From NCBI RefSeq assembly GCF_003667445.1, contig NZ_RCTF01000023.1, positions 1 to 64,000 of the forward strand: a stretch of 64,000 nt of DNA, given 5' to 3'. Made by a program: the position numbers and the translations under genes. The notes beneath the pieces were generated by a model. It was not told the DNA's origin. It was given only the letters and a program-made list of their open reading frames with translations, and did not search any database. The DNA is from Xanthobacter tagetidis. Lineage in GTDB: Bacteria; Pseudomonadota; Alphaproteobacteria; Rhizobiales; Xanthobacteraceae. Below are positions 40,281 to 48,973 of the stretch, in pieces. Position 1 is the first letter of the stretch; each line of letters starts with the position of its first letter.

Positions 40281-40363
40281 GGATCACGAACACGGGCATC
40301 GTGATCCGCGCAGGATTACGAAACTAGGCAGCGTGATCCGCTGAGGATCACCGCAAGCATATG
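40268..40363 (+). repeat. Three 32-bp palindromic repeat units starting in the end of rpsR
   Basis: Three copies of a 21-base palindrome (arms CGTGATCC and GGATCACG with 5 bases between) begin at 40268, 40300 and 40332, an exact 32-base period. The first covers the last codons and stop of rpsR; the second has changes in the right arm and centre; the third is intact except for its last base. Each unit's own 11-base linker is only partly similar. Each can fold into a hairpin in the mRNA between rpsR and the DUF2232 gene. Confidence 0.85.
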
Positions 40364-40507
40364 GTCCCCAAGGGGATCGCGCGCCTCCGGGTCTCCCCGG
40401 GGGCGTCTTCCAAGAGAGAAGACAGGCCGCAGGGAATGAGCCCTGGGGCTTCAGTTGGGGCCGCCGCGTGCCGCCTCTAACCGCCCTCAAGCGGGACAGC
40501 TCGTCCA

Positions 40508-41464
40508 ATGGGTCCGCTGATCGTCATCGCCATCGCTGCGGGCGCCGCGTCCGCCCTGCTCGCCGCAGGCGTCGCGGCGGGATCGCTCATGGCCGTGCCG
40601 CTGTTCTATCTTGCGCCCCTGCCGGTCATGATCGCCGGCATCGCCTTCTCTCCCTGGGCTGCGCTCGGCGCCGCCATCGTTGCCGCCGGAAGCCTCGGCT
40701 TCGTGTTCGGGCACCCGCTCCTGATCGCCTATGCGCTGGGCATGGGCGGCCCCGCTTTTGCCCTCTCATATGCCGCCATGCTTGCCCGCGAGGAGCCGGC
40801 GGCGCGCGACGGCGTGCTGTGGTTCCCGGTGGGTGGGCTCATCGGCATGGCGGCGGGCCTCGCGACGCTGGCGGTGCTGGTGGCGCTGTTCTCCATGTCG
40901 TGGAGCTTCGAGGCCTATGAGGCCTCGGTCATCTCCGCCTTCGAGGCGCTTGTCGGCCAAGGCGGGCAGTCGGCGCTGGCCGGCGGCACCGACACGGCGG
41001 CCATGGGGGCCCTGCTCGCCCGCCTGCTGCCACCCATGGCGGGGGCGCTGAGCATGGTCTCGCAGCTCGCCTGCCTCTACCTCGCCGGCAAGGCGGCCCT
41101 GGTGTCCCAGCGGCTCACGCGGCCCTGGCCCGATCTGTCCGCCTTCCGCCTGCCGCGCGGCACGCCGCTGGCGCTCGCGGCCGCCCTGCTGCTCACCATG
41201 GCGCCGTCCATGCTGGGCCTCGCCGCCTCGGTGGCGGCGGCGACCCTGATCCTCGCTTTTGCGCTGGCCGGCTTCGCGCTGGTCCACGCCCTCACCCGCG
41301 GCCACACCGCGCGCGTCCTTGTGCTCTCGGGCGTATGGGCCACGAGCCTCATGCTGGGCTGGCCCCTCCTCGCCATGGCGGCGCTCGGCCTCGCGGACGC
41401 CCTGTTCGACTTGCGCGCGCGGGTTTCGACGCCAAAGGGACCGCCTGCCGCCAACGATCGCTGA
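40508..41464 (+). CDS. DUF2232 family membrane protein
   Basis: A 318-aa integral membrane protein with about eight hydrophobic helices, matching the YybS-like DUF2232 family often found between rpsR and rplI in Hyphomicrobiales. No enzymatic motif is visible. The position inside the ribosomal operon suggests a growth-linked role, but the function is unknown. The start ATG 40508 gives a helix beginning PLIVIAIAAGAA; the region between rpsR and this gene holds the palindromic repeats. Confidence 0.8.
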   Translation: MGPLIVIAIAAGAASALLAAGVAAGSLMAVPLFYLAPLPVMIAGIAFSPWAALGAAIVAAGSLGFVFGHPLLIAYALGMGGPAFALSYAAMLAREEPAARDGVLWFPVGGLIGMAAGLATLAVLVALFSMSWSFEAYEASVISAFEALVGQGGQSALAGGTDTAAMGALLARLLPPMAGALSMVSQLACLYLAGKAALVSQRLTRPWPDLSAFRLPRGTPLALAAALLLTMAPSMLGLAASVAAATLILAFALAGFALVHALTRGHTARVLVLSGVWATSLMLGWPLLAMAALGLADALFDLRARVSTPKGPPAANDR

Positions 41465-41491
41465 ACAGCCCGATCACGCGAAGACCAAGAC

Positions 41492-41533
41492 ACACGAAAA
41501 CGCACGACACACGAAGATACAAGGAGACACGAA
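41492..41533 (+). repeat. Three ACACGAA units in the rplI leader
   Basis: ACACGAA occurs at 41492-41498, 41509-41515 and 41527-41533, at 17- and 18-base spacing, in an A/C-rich leader that should be unstructured. The last copy lies between the AAGGAG ribosome site and the rplI start. Confidence 0.5.
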
Positions 41534-41534
41534 C

Positions 41535-42116
41535 ATGGACGTCATTCTTCTCGAGCGCGTCGCCAAGCTTGGCCAGATGGGCGAAGTGGTGAAGGTGCGC
41601 GACGGCTACGCCCGCAACTTCCTGCTGCCGAACGGCAAGGCCCTGCGCGCCACCAAGGCGAACAAGGACCGCTTCCAGACCATGAAGGTGGAGCTTGAGG
41701 CCCGCAACCTGGAGCGCCGCCAGGAGGCCCAGGCCGTGGCGGAGAAGCTCAACGGCCAGAGCGTGGTGATGATCCGCCAGGCGGGCGAGAGCGGCCAGCT
41801 CTACGGCTCCGTCTCCACCCGCGACATCGCCGACGGCCTGACCGCGGCCGGCTTCCACGTGGACCGCGCGCAGGTGGTGCTGAACCACCCCATCAAGACC
41901 CTCGGCCTGCACACCGTGCCCGTCACCCTCCACCCCGAGGTCGAGGTCACGGTGAAGGTGAACGTCGCCCGCAATCCCGAGGAGGCCGAGCGCCAGGCCC
42001 GCGGCGAGGACGTGCGCACCGCCCGTGACGAGGACGCCGAGATCGAGGCCGAGCTCGCCGTCGAGCGCGCCGCCGTCGCCGCCGAGCTGGCCGCTGAGGA
42101 GGACGTGGAGGGCTGA
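41535..42116 (+). CDS. rplI: 50S ribosomal protein bL9
   Basis: A 193-aa bL9 with the invariant N-terminus (MDVILLERVAKLGQMGEVV, then VRDGYARNFLLPNGKAL), the long central helix, and the C-terminal RNA-binding domain up to about residue 148. A further 45 residues form an alanine/glutamate-rich tail (IEAELAVERAAVAAELAAEED), longer than E. coli bL9 (about 149 aa). The AAGGAG site fixes the start. It follows the DUF2232 gene by 70 bases and ends the operon. Confidence 0.97.
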   Translation: MDVILLERVAKLGQMGEVVKVRDGYARNFLLPNGKALRATKANKDRFQTMKVELEARNLERRQEAQAVAEKLNGQSVVMIRQAGESGQLYGSVSTRDIADGLTAAGFHVDRAQVVLNHPIKTLGLHTVPVTLHPEVEVTVKVNVARNPEEAERQARGEDVRTARDEDAEIEAELAVERAAVAAELAAEEDVEG

Positions 42117-42170
42117 GCTTTACGGCTTTTGCCTGCGCCGGCGGCCTCCACTGCCGGCGAGACGAATGAA

Positions 42171-42207
42171 AAGGCGGCGCCCTGGCCCAGGCCGGCGGCG
42201 CCGCCTT
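42171..42207 (+). terminator. Rho-independent terminator after rplI
   Basis: An 11-base stem AAGGCGGCGCC/GGCGCCGCCTT (42171-42181, 42197-42207) with a 15-base loop is followed by TGTTTC, 54 bases past the rplI stop. Confidence 0.75.
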
Positions 42208-42538
42208 TGTTTCTGAACGCCGGCCGCGACGCCGCAGGTGCCTCCCGCTCAATTTTTCATCGCCGCTTCACGGGTGATGGAAAAAACAGCGTCCGGCGGG
42301 TGCGACATATTGCCGACAGGAACGCTTGATGGTTTCATTCCACCCGTTGCGGCCGAACCCGGCGGCCGGACATCGTCTTGCGCGTTTCCAACGTTATGTC
42401 GTGCGAGGCAAGGCGAACCCGAACTGACCAGAGCGGTCGGGGCGCAGTGTTGCAGTGGCTGCCTGCGGGTGGGTCCGGCATCGGGCGAGGGAAGGAGAGG
42501 CATTTCGCGTCATAGGACGCTCATGGTGGAGGCGGCCG
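42208..42538. other. Intergenic region before the methyltransferase gene
   Basis: These 331 bases contain no frame that I trust as a gene. The first half is comparatively AT-rich (AATTTTTCATC, GGAAAAAACAG), so the promoter of the following gene is probably there, but I could not fit -35/-10 pairs with confidence. No terminator or repeat was found. Confidence 0.4.
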
Positions 42539-43834
42539 ATGGAACGGTTGCTGAAGAATGTTCTGGCCCGCATCGTCCGTCGCGGTGCGCTTCAGGTCAC
42601 GTCGGCCTCCGGCCGGCGCTACGTGGTGGGCGGAGATTTGGTGGGCGAAGATGTGGTGGGTGAGGCCGCGGCCGGCCCTCCGCTTGTGGCGGTTCGCTTC
42701 ACGACCCGCGCGGCCGAACGCGGCATCCTGCTCGACCCCGAGCTGCGCCTGGGCGAAGCCTATATGGACGGCACGCTGGTGGTGGAGAAGGGCACGCTCG
42801 CCGACCTTCTCGACTTGCTGATGTCGCAGCCAGAGGCGGTGAATCCGACCCCGTCGGCACGGGGGCTCTACCGGCTGCGGCTGGCCCTGCGGCGGATCGC
42901 CCAGTTCAATCCGCCCGCGCGGTCCCAGCGCAATGTCGCCCACCATTACGACATCGACGGGCGGCTCTATTCGCTCTTCCTCGATGCCGACCGGCAATAT
43001 TCCTGCGCCTATTTCGAGACGCCCGAGCAGCGGCTCGACGACGCCCAGCTCGCCAAGAAGCGCCACCTCGCCGCCAAGCTGGTGATGGATCGGCCGGACC
43101 TTTCGGTGCTGGACATCGGCTCCGGCTGGGGCGGGCTGGGCCTCTATCTCGCCGAGATGACGGGCGCGCGCGTCACCGGCGTCACCCTCTCGCGGGAACA
43201 GCTCGACATGGCGCGCAACCGGGCGCGCGAGCGCGGCCTTGCGGACCGGGTCGAATTCCGCATGCAGGACTATCGCGACATCCCGGAGGCCTTCGACCGC
43301 ATCGTCTCGGTGGGCATGTTCGAGCATGTGGGGGTGGACCACTTCGCCACCTTCTTCCAGCGGGCGAAGGCCCTGCTGAAGCCCGACGGGGTGATGCTGC
43401 TCCACGCCATCGGCCGCTCCGACCCGCCGGGCGTCACCAACCCTTTCATCGCCAAGTACATCTTCCCCGGCGGCTACATCCCGGCATTGTCCGAGGTGCT
43501 GCCGCACATCGAGCGCGCCGGCCTCGTGGTGACCGACATTGAGCTTCTGCGCCTGCATTATGCTGAGACGTTGAAGGCGTGGCGCGAGCGCTTCCGCGCC
43601 CGCTGGGAGGAGGCGGTGCGCCTGACCGACGAACGCTTCTGCCGCATGTGGGAATTCTATCTCGCCGCCAGCGAGATGGCGTTCCGCTACCAGGGCCTGA
43701 ACGTGTTCCAGATCCAGCTCGCCCGCCGCCAGGAGGCGGTGCCGCTCACGCGCGGCTATATCGCCGAGGCGGAGGCCGCTTTGCGCCGGCGCGAGGCGCA
43801 GGCGTGTCCCCCGCTGCGGCTGGCCGGCGAATAG
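42539..43834 (+). CDS. Cyclopropane-fatty-acyl-phospholipid synthase family methyltransferase
   Basis: A 431-aa SAM-dependent methyltransferase of the CFA synthase family. The N-terminal part (about 1-110, with GEAYMDGTLVVEKG) is the CFA lipid-binding domain. The SAM motif VLDIGSGWGGLGLYLAE begins near 192, followed by GVTLSREQ, SVGMFEHVG and IFPGGYIPALSE typical for the family. It would convert membrane unsaturated fatty acids into cyclopropane forms, a stress and stationary-phase response. ATG 42539 (GGTGGAGG site) was chosen; the frame upstream lacks family features. Confidence 0.9.
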   Translation: MERLLKNVLARIVRRGALQVTSASGRRYVVGGDLVGEDVVGEAAAGPPLVAVRFTTRAAERGILLDPELRLGEAYMDGTLVVEKGTLADLLDLLMSQPEAVNPTPSARGLYRLRLALRRIAQFNPPARSQRNVAHHYDIDGRLYSLFLDADRQYSCAYFETPEQRLDDAQLAKKRHLAAKLVMDRPDLSVLDIGSGWGGLGLYLAEMTGARVTGVTLSREQLDMARNRARERGLADRVEFRMQDYRDIPEAFDRIVSVGMFEHVGVDHFATFFQRAKALLKPDGVMLLHAIGRSDPPGVTNPFIAKYIFPGGYIPALSEVLPHIERAGLVVTDIELLRLHYAETLKAWRERFRARWEEAVRLTDERFCRMWEFYLAASEMAFRYQGLNVFQIQLARRQEAVPLTRGYIAEAEAALRRREAQACPPLRLAGE

Positions 43835-43879
43835 GCACGCGATCGGCCTTCGCCGGGGCGCCCGCGTTCTCGGCGCGCC

Positions 43880-43903
43880 ATCCCCCAGGCCGGTGCGGGG
43901 GAT
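43880..43903. terminator. Hairpin between convergent genes (first)
   Basis: ATCCCCC (43880-43886) and GGGGGAT (43897-43903) are perfect arms with a 10-base loop, 46 bases past the methyltransferase stop. Confidence 0.4.
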
Positions 43904-43957
43904 CGCCGGTCGGCCGTGGTGCCGGCCTCCCTGGCATCGTGCGGGATGGCAGGGCGG

Positions 43958-43980
43958 ATGCCCCGGACAAGCCGGGGCAT
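43958..43980. repeat. REP-like palindrome between convergent genes
   Basis: A perfect 9-base stem ATGCCCCGG/CCGGGGCAT with loop ACAAG (43958-43980), 23 bases from the stop of the minus-strand antiporter. Sequences of this style are scattered between genes in many alphaproteobacterial genomes, so this may be a dispersed palindrome that also works as a two-way terminator. Confidence 0.5.
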
Positions 43981-44003
43981 GACGACGCCCGCGAGACCGC
44001 CCC

Positions 44004-45455
44004 CTACAGGAAATAGAGGAACGTCAGCAGGATGAAGCCCGGCACCAGGAAGCCAACAGACCAGGCCATGTAGCCGAAGAAGCTCGGCATCTTCACGCCG
44101 CGGTGCTTGGCGATGGAGAGCACCATGAAGTTCGGCGCGTTGCCGATATAGGTCATGGCGCCCATGAACACCGCGCCGGCCGAGATCGCCTCCAGCGTCA
44201 CCGCCAGCGGCCCCATCAGCTGGTGCGGGTCGCCGCCGGCCAGGTTGAAGAAGACGAGATAGGTCGGGGCGTTGTCCAGGAAGGCCGAGAGCGCGCCGGT
44301 GAGCCAGAAGTACCAGACGTTCACCGGCTGGCCGTCGGGCCCGGTCACGAGCTCGACCAGCGGCGAGAACACGCCGCGCTCGCCCGCCTTGAGGATGGCG
44401 ATCACCGGGATGATGGTGAGGAAGATGGCGGCGAACAGCTTCGCCACCTCGCGGATCGGCTCCCAGTCGAAGCCGTTGCGCTCGCGCACCAGCTTCGGGG
44501 TGATGGCGAGGGAGACCAGCGCGATCACCACCAGCAGCACGTCGCGCACCATCCACTGCAGCTCCACGTGGGTGCCGTAGATGTTGAAGCTGATGCCGGG
44601 CTTCCACAGCGCCGAGAGCAGGATCGCGCCGATGACGCCGCCGAGCAGCGGCAGGTTCTGCGCCCCGCGCAGGCCCAGCCCCTCGGTGTCGGGGGTCGGG
44701 TCGCGGCGCAGTTTCATGCCCTCTTCCTTGCGGTAGTAGTAGCTGTCGAGCAGGAAGAAGGCGGTGAGCAGAAGGCCCGCCATCACCACCGTGTCGTGGA
44801 ACAGGTGCGTGGTGGTCCAGAAGAAGTTCACCCCCTTCAGGAAGCCGAGGAACAGCGGCGGGTCGCCGAGTGGCGTCAGCGAGCCGCCGATGTTCGACAC
44901 CAGGAAGATGAAGAACACCACCGTGTGCACGTTGTAGCGCCGCTCGTCATTGGCGCGCAGCAGCGGGCGGATGAGCACCATGGAGGCGCCGGTGGTGCCG
45001 ATGACGCTGGCCAGGACCGTGCCGATGGCAAGCAGCGCCGTGTTGGTGACGGGGCTGCCGTGCAGGTTGCCGGTCACCAGGATGCCGCCCGAGACGGTGA
45101 ACAGCGCGAACAGCAGGATGATGAAGGGGATGTATTCCAGCAGCGCCGTGTGCACCACCTCGTGCGTCGTGGCCGAGGGGCCGTAGGTCAAGGCGAAGGG
45201 AATGGCGAAGGCGAGGCCCCAGAACAGCGCCACCTTGCCGTAGTGATGGTGCCAGAAGTGCCCGGCCAGCAGCGGGAACAGGGCGATCGACAGCAGCATG
45301 CCCACGAACGGCAGCGCCCAGAGCGGCGAAAGCTGCGCGCCGTCCAGCGCCGGCGCCCCATCCGCGCCCAGGGCGCCCGAAGCACCTGCTAGAAGAAGGA
45401 CGCCCGCGCCGGCAAGCCCGAGACAAGACCTGACACACCGCCGCGCCGCCACCAT
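44004..45455 (-). CDS. nhaD: NhaD-type sodium:proton antiporter
   Basis: A 483-aa membrane protein of the ion transporter superfamily, NhaD branch: a signal-like N-terminus (GLAGAGVLLLAGASGALG), then about 12 helices. Features are HHHYGKVALFWGLAF, TVSGGILVTGNLHGSP, SNIGGSLTPLGDPPLF, and SAFLDNAPTYLVFFNLAGG near the C-terminus, with MTYIGNAPNFMVLSIA. It exchanges sodium for protons at the inner membrane. ATG 45455 follows GGGGTGGGG. It is divergent from leuS (226-base gap, promoters unresolved). Confidence 0.85.
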   Translation of the reverse strand: MVAARRCVRSCLGLAGAGVLLLAGASGALGADGAPALDGAQLSPLWALPFVGMLLSIALFPLLAGHFWHHHYGKVALFWGLAFAIPFALTYGPSATTHEVVHTALLEYIPFIILLFALFTVSGGILVTGNLHGSPVTNTALLAIGTVLASVIGTTGASMVLIRPLLRANDERRYNVHTVVFFIFLVSNIGGSLTPLGDPPLFLGFLKGVNFFWTTTHLFHDTVVMAGLLLTAFFLLDSYYYRKEEGMKLRRDPTPDTEGLGLRGAQNLPLLGGVIGAILLSALWKPGISFNIYGTHVELQWMVRDVLLVVIALVSLAITPKLVRERNGFDWEPIREVAKLFAAIFLTIIPVIAILKAGERGVFSPLVELVTGPDGQPVNVWYFWLTGALSAFLDNAPTYLVFFNLAGGDPHQLMGPLAVTLEAISAGAVFMGAMTYIGNAPNFMVLSIAKHRGVKMPSFFGYMAWSVGFLVPGFILLTFLYFL

Positions 45456-45681
45456 TTCCCCACCCCTGTGTCTTTTGAGTGCCGCCCTGTGATGGACGAT
45501 AGGGCGGCGTGAGGCAAGGGCGACTGCCGGCAAATGGGCACGGTGGCGGCCACCAATCTTCCGCTGCGTCCGCCGGCGCCCCGCGCGGGGCCGCCACGGG
45601 GCGCGAAGCGGCATCGCGCCATTGACCCCGGCGGCGGTTTCTGCCCAAGTGCCGCCGCGTTTCGATCCCAGCACAAGAGCG

Positions 45682-48327
45682 ATGAGCCAAGAACCGACAC
45701 AGGAGCGGGCCAGCGACCGCTACAACGCCCGCGCGGTGGAACCCCGCTGGCAGAAGATCTGGAAGGAGCGCGGCGTCTTCCGCACGCGCAACGATGATCC
45801 GCGCCCGAAATTCTACGTCCTGGAGATGTTCCCCTACCCGTCCGGGCGCATCCATATCGGCCACGGGCGCAACTACGTCATGGGCGACGTGCTGGCGCGC
45901 TACAAGCGCATGGCCGGCTTCAACGTGCTGCACCCCATGGGCTGGGACGCGTTCGGCCTGCCGGCCGAGAACGCCGCCATCGAGCGCCGCGTCCACCCCA
46001 AGGAGTGGACCTACGAGAACATCGCCACCATGCGCGAGCAGCTCCAGCTGCTCGGCCTTTCGCTCGACTGGGACCGCGAGATCGCCACCTGCGACCCGTC
46101 CTATTATGTCGAGCAGCAGCGCATCTTCCTGGACTTCCTGGACAACGGCCTCGCCTATCGCAAGGAGAGCGAGGTCAATTGGGACCCGGTGGACAACACC
46201 GTGCTCGCCAACGAGCAGGTGATCGACGGCCGCGGCTGGCGCTCCGGCGCGGTGGTCGAGCGGCGCAAGCTCTCGCAGTGGTTCTTCCGCATCACCGCGT
46301 TCGCCCAGGAGCTGCTGGACGCCATCGATACGCTCGACCGCTGGCCCGACAAGGTGCGCCTCATGCAGCGCAACTGGATCGGCCGGTCGGAAGGGCTCGA
46401 AGTGCTGTTCGAGTTCGCCCGGGGCGAGGCACCGGCGGGCGCCGACGCGGTGAAGGTCTACACCACCCGTCCCGACACGCTCTATGGCGCCTCTTTCCTC
46501 GCGCTGTCGCCCGACCATCCGCTGACCCGGGACCTCGCGGGGAAGAACCAGGCGCTCGCCGCCTTCGTCGCCGAGTGCAAGAAGGGCGGCACCTCGGCGG
46601 AGGAGATCGAGACCCAGGAGAAGCTCGGCTTCGACACCGGCCTCAAGGTGGTGCACCCGCTGGACGACAAGCGCACCGTGCCGGTGTTCGTGGCCAATTT
46701 CGTGCTGATGGACTACGGCACCGGCGCCATCTTCGGCTGCCCGGCGCACGACCAGCGCGACCTCGACTTCGCCCGCAAGTACGCCCTGCCGGTGGTCCCG
46801 GTGGTGCTGCCGCCGGACACCGACGCGGGCGCCTTCGCCATCGGCGACGTGGCCTATGACGGCGACGGCACCCTGATCAATTCCGGCTTCCTGGACGGCA
46901 TGAGCGTGCCCGACGCCAAGGAGGCGGTCGCCCGGCGCCTGGAGCGCTTCCGCGTCGGCGGCGAGCCGCAGGGCACGCGCAAGGTGAACTTCCGCCTGCG
47001 CGACTGGGGCATCTCGCGCCAGCGCTATTGGGGCTGCCCGATCCCGGTGATCCACTGCGAGAGCTGCGGCCCCGTGGGCGTGCCGCGCGCGGACCTGCCG
47101 GTGCTGCTGCCGGAGGACGTGACCTTCGACCGGCCGGGCAATCCGCTCGACCGCGCCAAGGCCTGGCGCGAGGTCGCCTGCCCGAAATGCGGCAAGCCGG
47201 CCCGGCGCGAGACCGATACCATGGACACCTTCGTGGATTCGTCCTGGTATTTCCTGCGCTATGCTTCCGACAATGCGCAGCAGCCGCTGGACAAGGCGGC
47301 AGTCGGCCACTGGCTGCCGGTGGACCAGTATATCGGCGGCATCGAGCACGCCATCCTGCATCTGCTCTATTCGCGCTTCTTCACCCGGGCGCTGAAGGCC
47401 TGCGGGCGGATCGACCTGGAGGAGCCGTTCGCCGGCCTCTTCACCCAGGGCATGATCGTACACGAGACCTACAAGGACCAGGACGGCAAGTGGCTGTTCC
47501 CGGAAGAGGTGAAGGTGCTCGGCACCGGCAAGGCGGTGAAGATCGACGACGGCACCCCGGTCGCTGTCTCGCCGCCGGAGAAGATGTCGAAGTCGAAGCG
47601 CAACGTGGTGGCCCCCGAGGCGGTGGCGGACACCTACGGCGTCGACTGCGCGCGCTGGTTCATGCTCTCCGACACCCCGCCCGAGCGCGACAGCGAGTGG
47701 ACCCAGGGCGGCATCGAGGGCGCCTGGCGCTTCGTGCAGCGCATCTGGCGCCTGGTGAACGAGGCGATCGAGCTGGGCGCCCCGGCGGCGGCGAACCGCC
47801 CCGACGCGTTCGGCGAGCCGGCGCTCGCGCTGCGCCGCGCGGCCCACGCCCTCGCCGCCCAGGTGGCGGACGACGTGGAGCGCCTGCGCTTCAACGTGGC
47901 GGTGGCGCACGTCTACGAATTCACCAATGCCTTCGCCTCGGCGGTCGCCGCCGCGCGCGGCGCGGCGCCGGTTCCGGCGGACCTCGCCTACGCCTTGCGC
48001 GAGGCGGCGGAGATCGCGGTGCTGGTGATCTCTCCGATGACGCCGCATCTCGCCGAGGAATGCTGGGCGACGCTCGGGCATGAGGGGCTGGTGGCGGAGG
48101 CCGGATGGCCGCGGGTGGACGCGGCGCTGCTGCGCCGGGATACCGTCACCCTGCCGATCCAGATCAACGGCAAGAAGCGCGACGACATCGTCGTTCCGCG
48201 CGAGGCCACCACCGCAGAGGTGGAAGAGGCCGTCCTGCAACTCGAAAGCGTGCGCAAGGCACTCGACGGGCGCGCGCCGAAGCGTATCATCGTGGTGCCG
48301 CAGAGGATCGTGAATGTGGTCGCCTGA
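45682..48327 (+). CDS. leuS: Leucyl-tRNA synthetase
   Basis: An 881-aa class I synthetase charging tRNA-Leu. The HIGH motif is GRIHIGHGRNY (near residue 55) and the KMSKS motif is PEKMSKSKRNV (near 633). The editing domain (about 230-420) includes YTTRPDTLYGASF, and the zinc-like insert has CPKCGKPARRETDTMDTFVDSSWY in part. Start at 45682 gives MSQEPTQERASDRYNARAVEP, the usual alphaproteobacterial N-terminus. It overlaps lptE by 14 bases. Confidence 0.97.
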   Translation: MSQEPTQERASDRYNARAVEPRWQKIWKERGVFRTRNDDPRPKFYVLEMFPYPSGRIHIGHGRNYVMGDVLARYKRMAGFNVLHPMGWDAFGLPAENAAIERRVHPKEWTYENIATMREQLQLLGLSLDWDREIATCDPSYYVEQQRIFLDFLDNGLAYRKESEVNWDPVDNTVLANEQVIDGRGWRSGAVVERRKLSQWFFRITAFAQELLDAIDTLDRWPDKVRLMQRNWIGRSEGLEVLFEFARGEAPAGADAVKVYTTRPDTLYGASFLALSPDHPLTRDLAGKNQALAAFVAECKKGGTSAEEIETQEKLGFDTGLKVVHPLDDKRTVPVFVANFVLMDYGTGAIFGCPAHDQRDLDFARKYALPVVPVVLPPDTDAGAFAIGDVAYDGDGTLINSGFLDGMSVPDAKEAVARRLERFRVGGEPQGTRKVNFRLRDWGISRQRYWGCPIPVIHCESCGPVGVPRADLPVLLPEDVTFDRPGNPLDRAKAWREVACPKCGKPARRETDTMDTFVDSSWYFLRYASDNAQQPLDKAAVGHWLPVDQYIGGIEHAILHLLYSRFFTRALKACGRIDLEEPFAGLFTQGMIVHETYKDQDGKWLFPEEVKVLGTGKAVKIDDGTPVAVSPPEKMSKSKRNVVAPEAVADTYGVDCARWFMLSDTPPERDSEWTQGGIEGAWRFVQRIWRLVNEAIELGAPAAANRPDAFGEPALALRRAAHALAAQVADDVERLRFNVAVAHVYEFTNAFASAVAAARGAAPVPADLAYALREAAEIAVLVISPMTPHLAEECWATLGHEGLVAEAGWPRVDAALLRRDTVTLPIQINGKKRDDIVVPREATTAEVEEAVLQLESVRKALDGRAPKRIIVVPQRIVNVVA

Positions 48328-48970
48328 CACCGAACACCGCACCGAAACCCGCGCCGAACATCGCGCCGACCGGACGCCCCTGGCCGCGTCTGCGAAGCAG
48401 GATGCCGGCCGCGCGACTCTGCTTGCACGGCTTGCCGTGGTGGGGCTCCTGTCCGGCGGCCTCGCCGGCTGCTTCCAGCCGCTCTATGCGGAGAGCAACA
48501 CCGCCGCCGGCCCCTCGCTCATGGACAATATGCGCGAGGTGGAGATTCTCCAGATCCAGGGCCGGATCGGCAACGAGCTGCGCAACGATTTGATTTTCGC
48601 CCTCACCGGCGGGGAGGGCAATCCCAAGCACGTGCCCTACCAGATGACCATCTCGGTGCAGTCCTCGATCGCCTCGGCGATCGTGAATTCGGGCTCCGGC
48701 CTGCCTGAGAACCAGATCGTCCGAATCACCGGCAACTGGAAGCTGGTGCGGGTCGGCGACGAGAAGAAGAAGCCGGTGATCGAGGGGTCCGCCTCCGGCT
48801 CCGGCACCATCGACGTGAGCGACCAGCGCTACGCCAACTATGCCGCCACCCGCGACGCGGAGAACCGCGCCGCCCGTATCGTCGCGGACCAGATCAAGGC
48901 GCAGATCGCCGCCTATTTCATCCGCAAGAAGAACGATCCCAACTTCGAGCCCAAGCCCCAGGGCAGCTAG
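48314..48970 (+). CDS. lptE: LPS assembly lipoprotein LptE
   Basis: A 218-aa lipoprotein. A basic N-terminal stretch of about 37 residues leads into a hydrophobic signal and lipobox LAGC (Cys near 53), followed by FQPLYAE, the characteristic LptE start. The body is of LptE (RlpB) size and pattern. It plugs LptD at the outer membrane in LPS insertion. The leuS-lptE-holA gene order is classical and supports the call. The N-terminus before the signal is longer than usual; a later start inside it is possible. Confidence 0.88.
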   Translation: MWSPDTEHRTETRAEHRADRTPLAASAKQDAGRATLLARLAVVGLLSGGLAGCFQPLYAESNTAAGPSLMDNMREVEILQIQGRIGNELRNDLIFALTGGEGNPKHVPYQMTISVQSSIASAIVNSGSGLPENQIVRITGNWKLVRVGDEKKKPVIEGSASGSGTIDVSDQRYANYAATRDAENRAARIVADQIKAQIAAYFIRKKNDPNFEPKPQGS

Positions 48971-48973
48971 CCC

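Noticed and set aside
42208..42538. EcfG-type general stress promoter before the CFA synthase gene
   Set aside because: GGAAC and CGTT are both present but 21 bases apart, outside the 16-17 base spacing needed.
44947..48342. 1131-codon open frame antisense to leuS
   Set aside because: It mirrors a certain leuS gene; long shadow frames are expected at this GC content, and its protein is His/Arg/Ala-rich with no motif.
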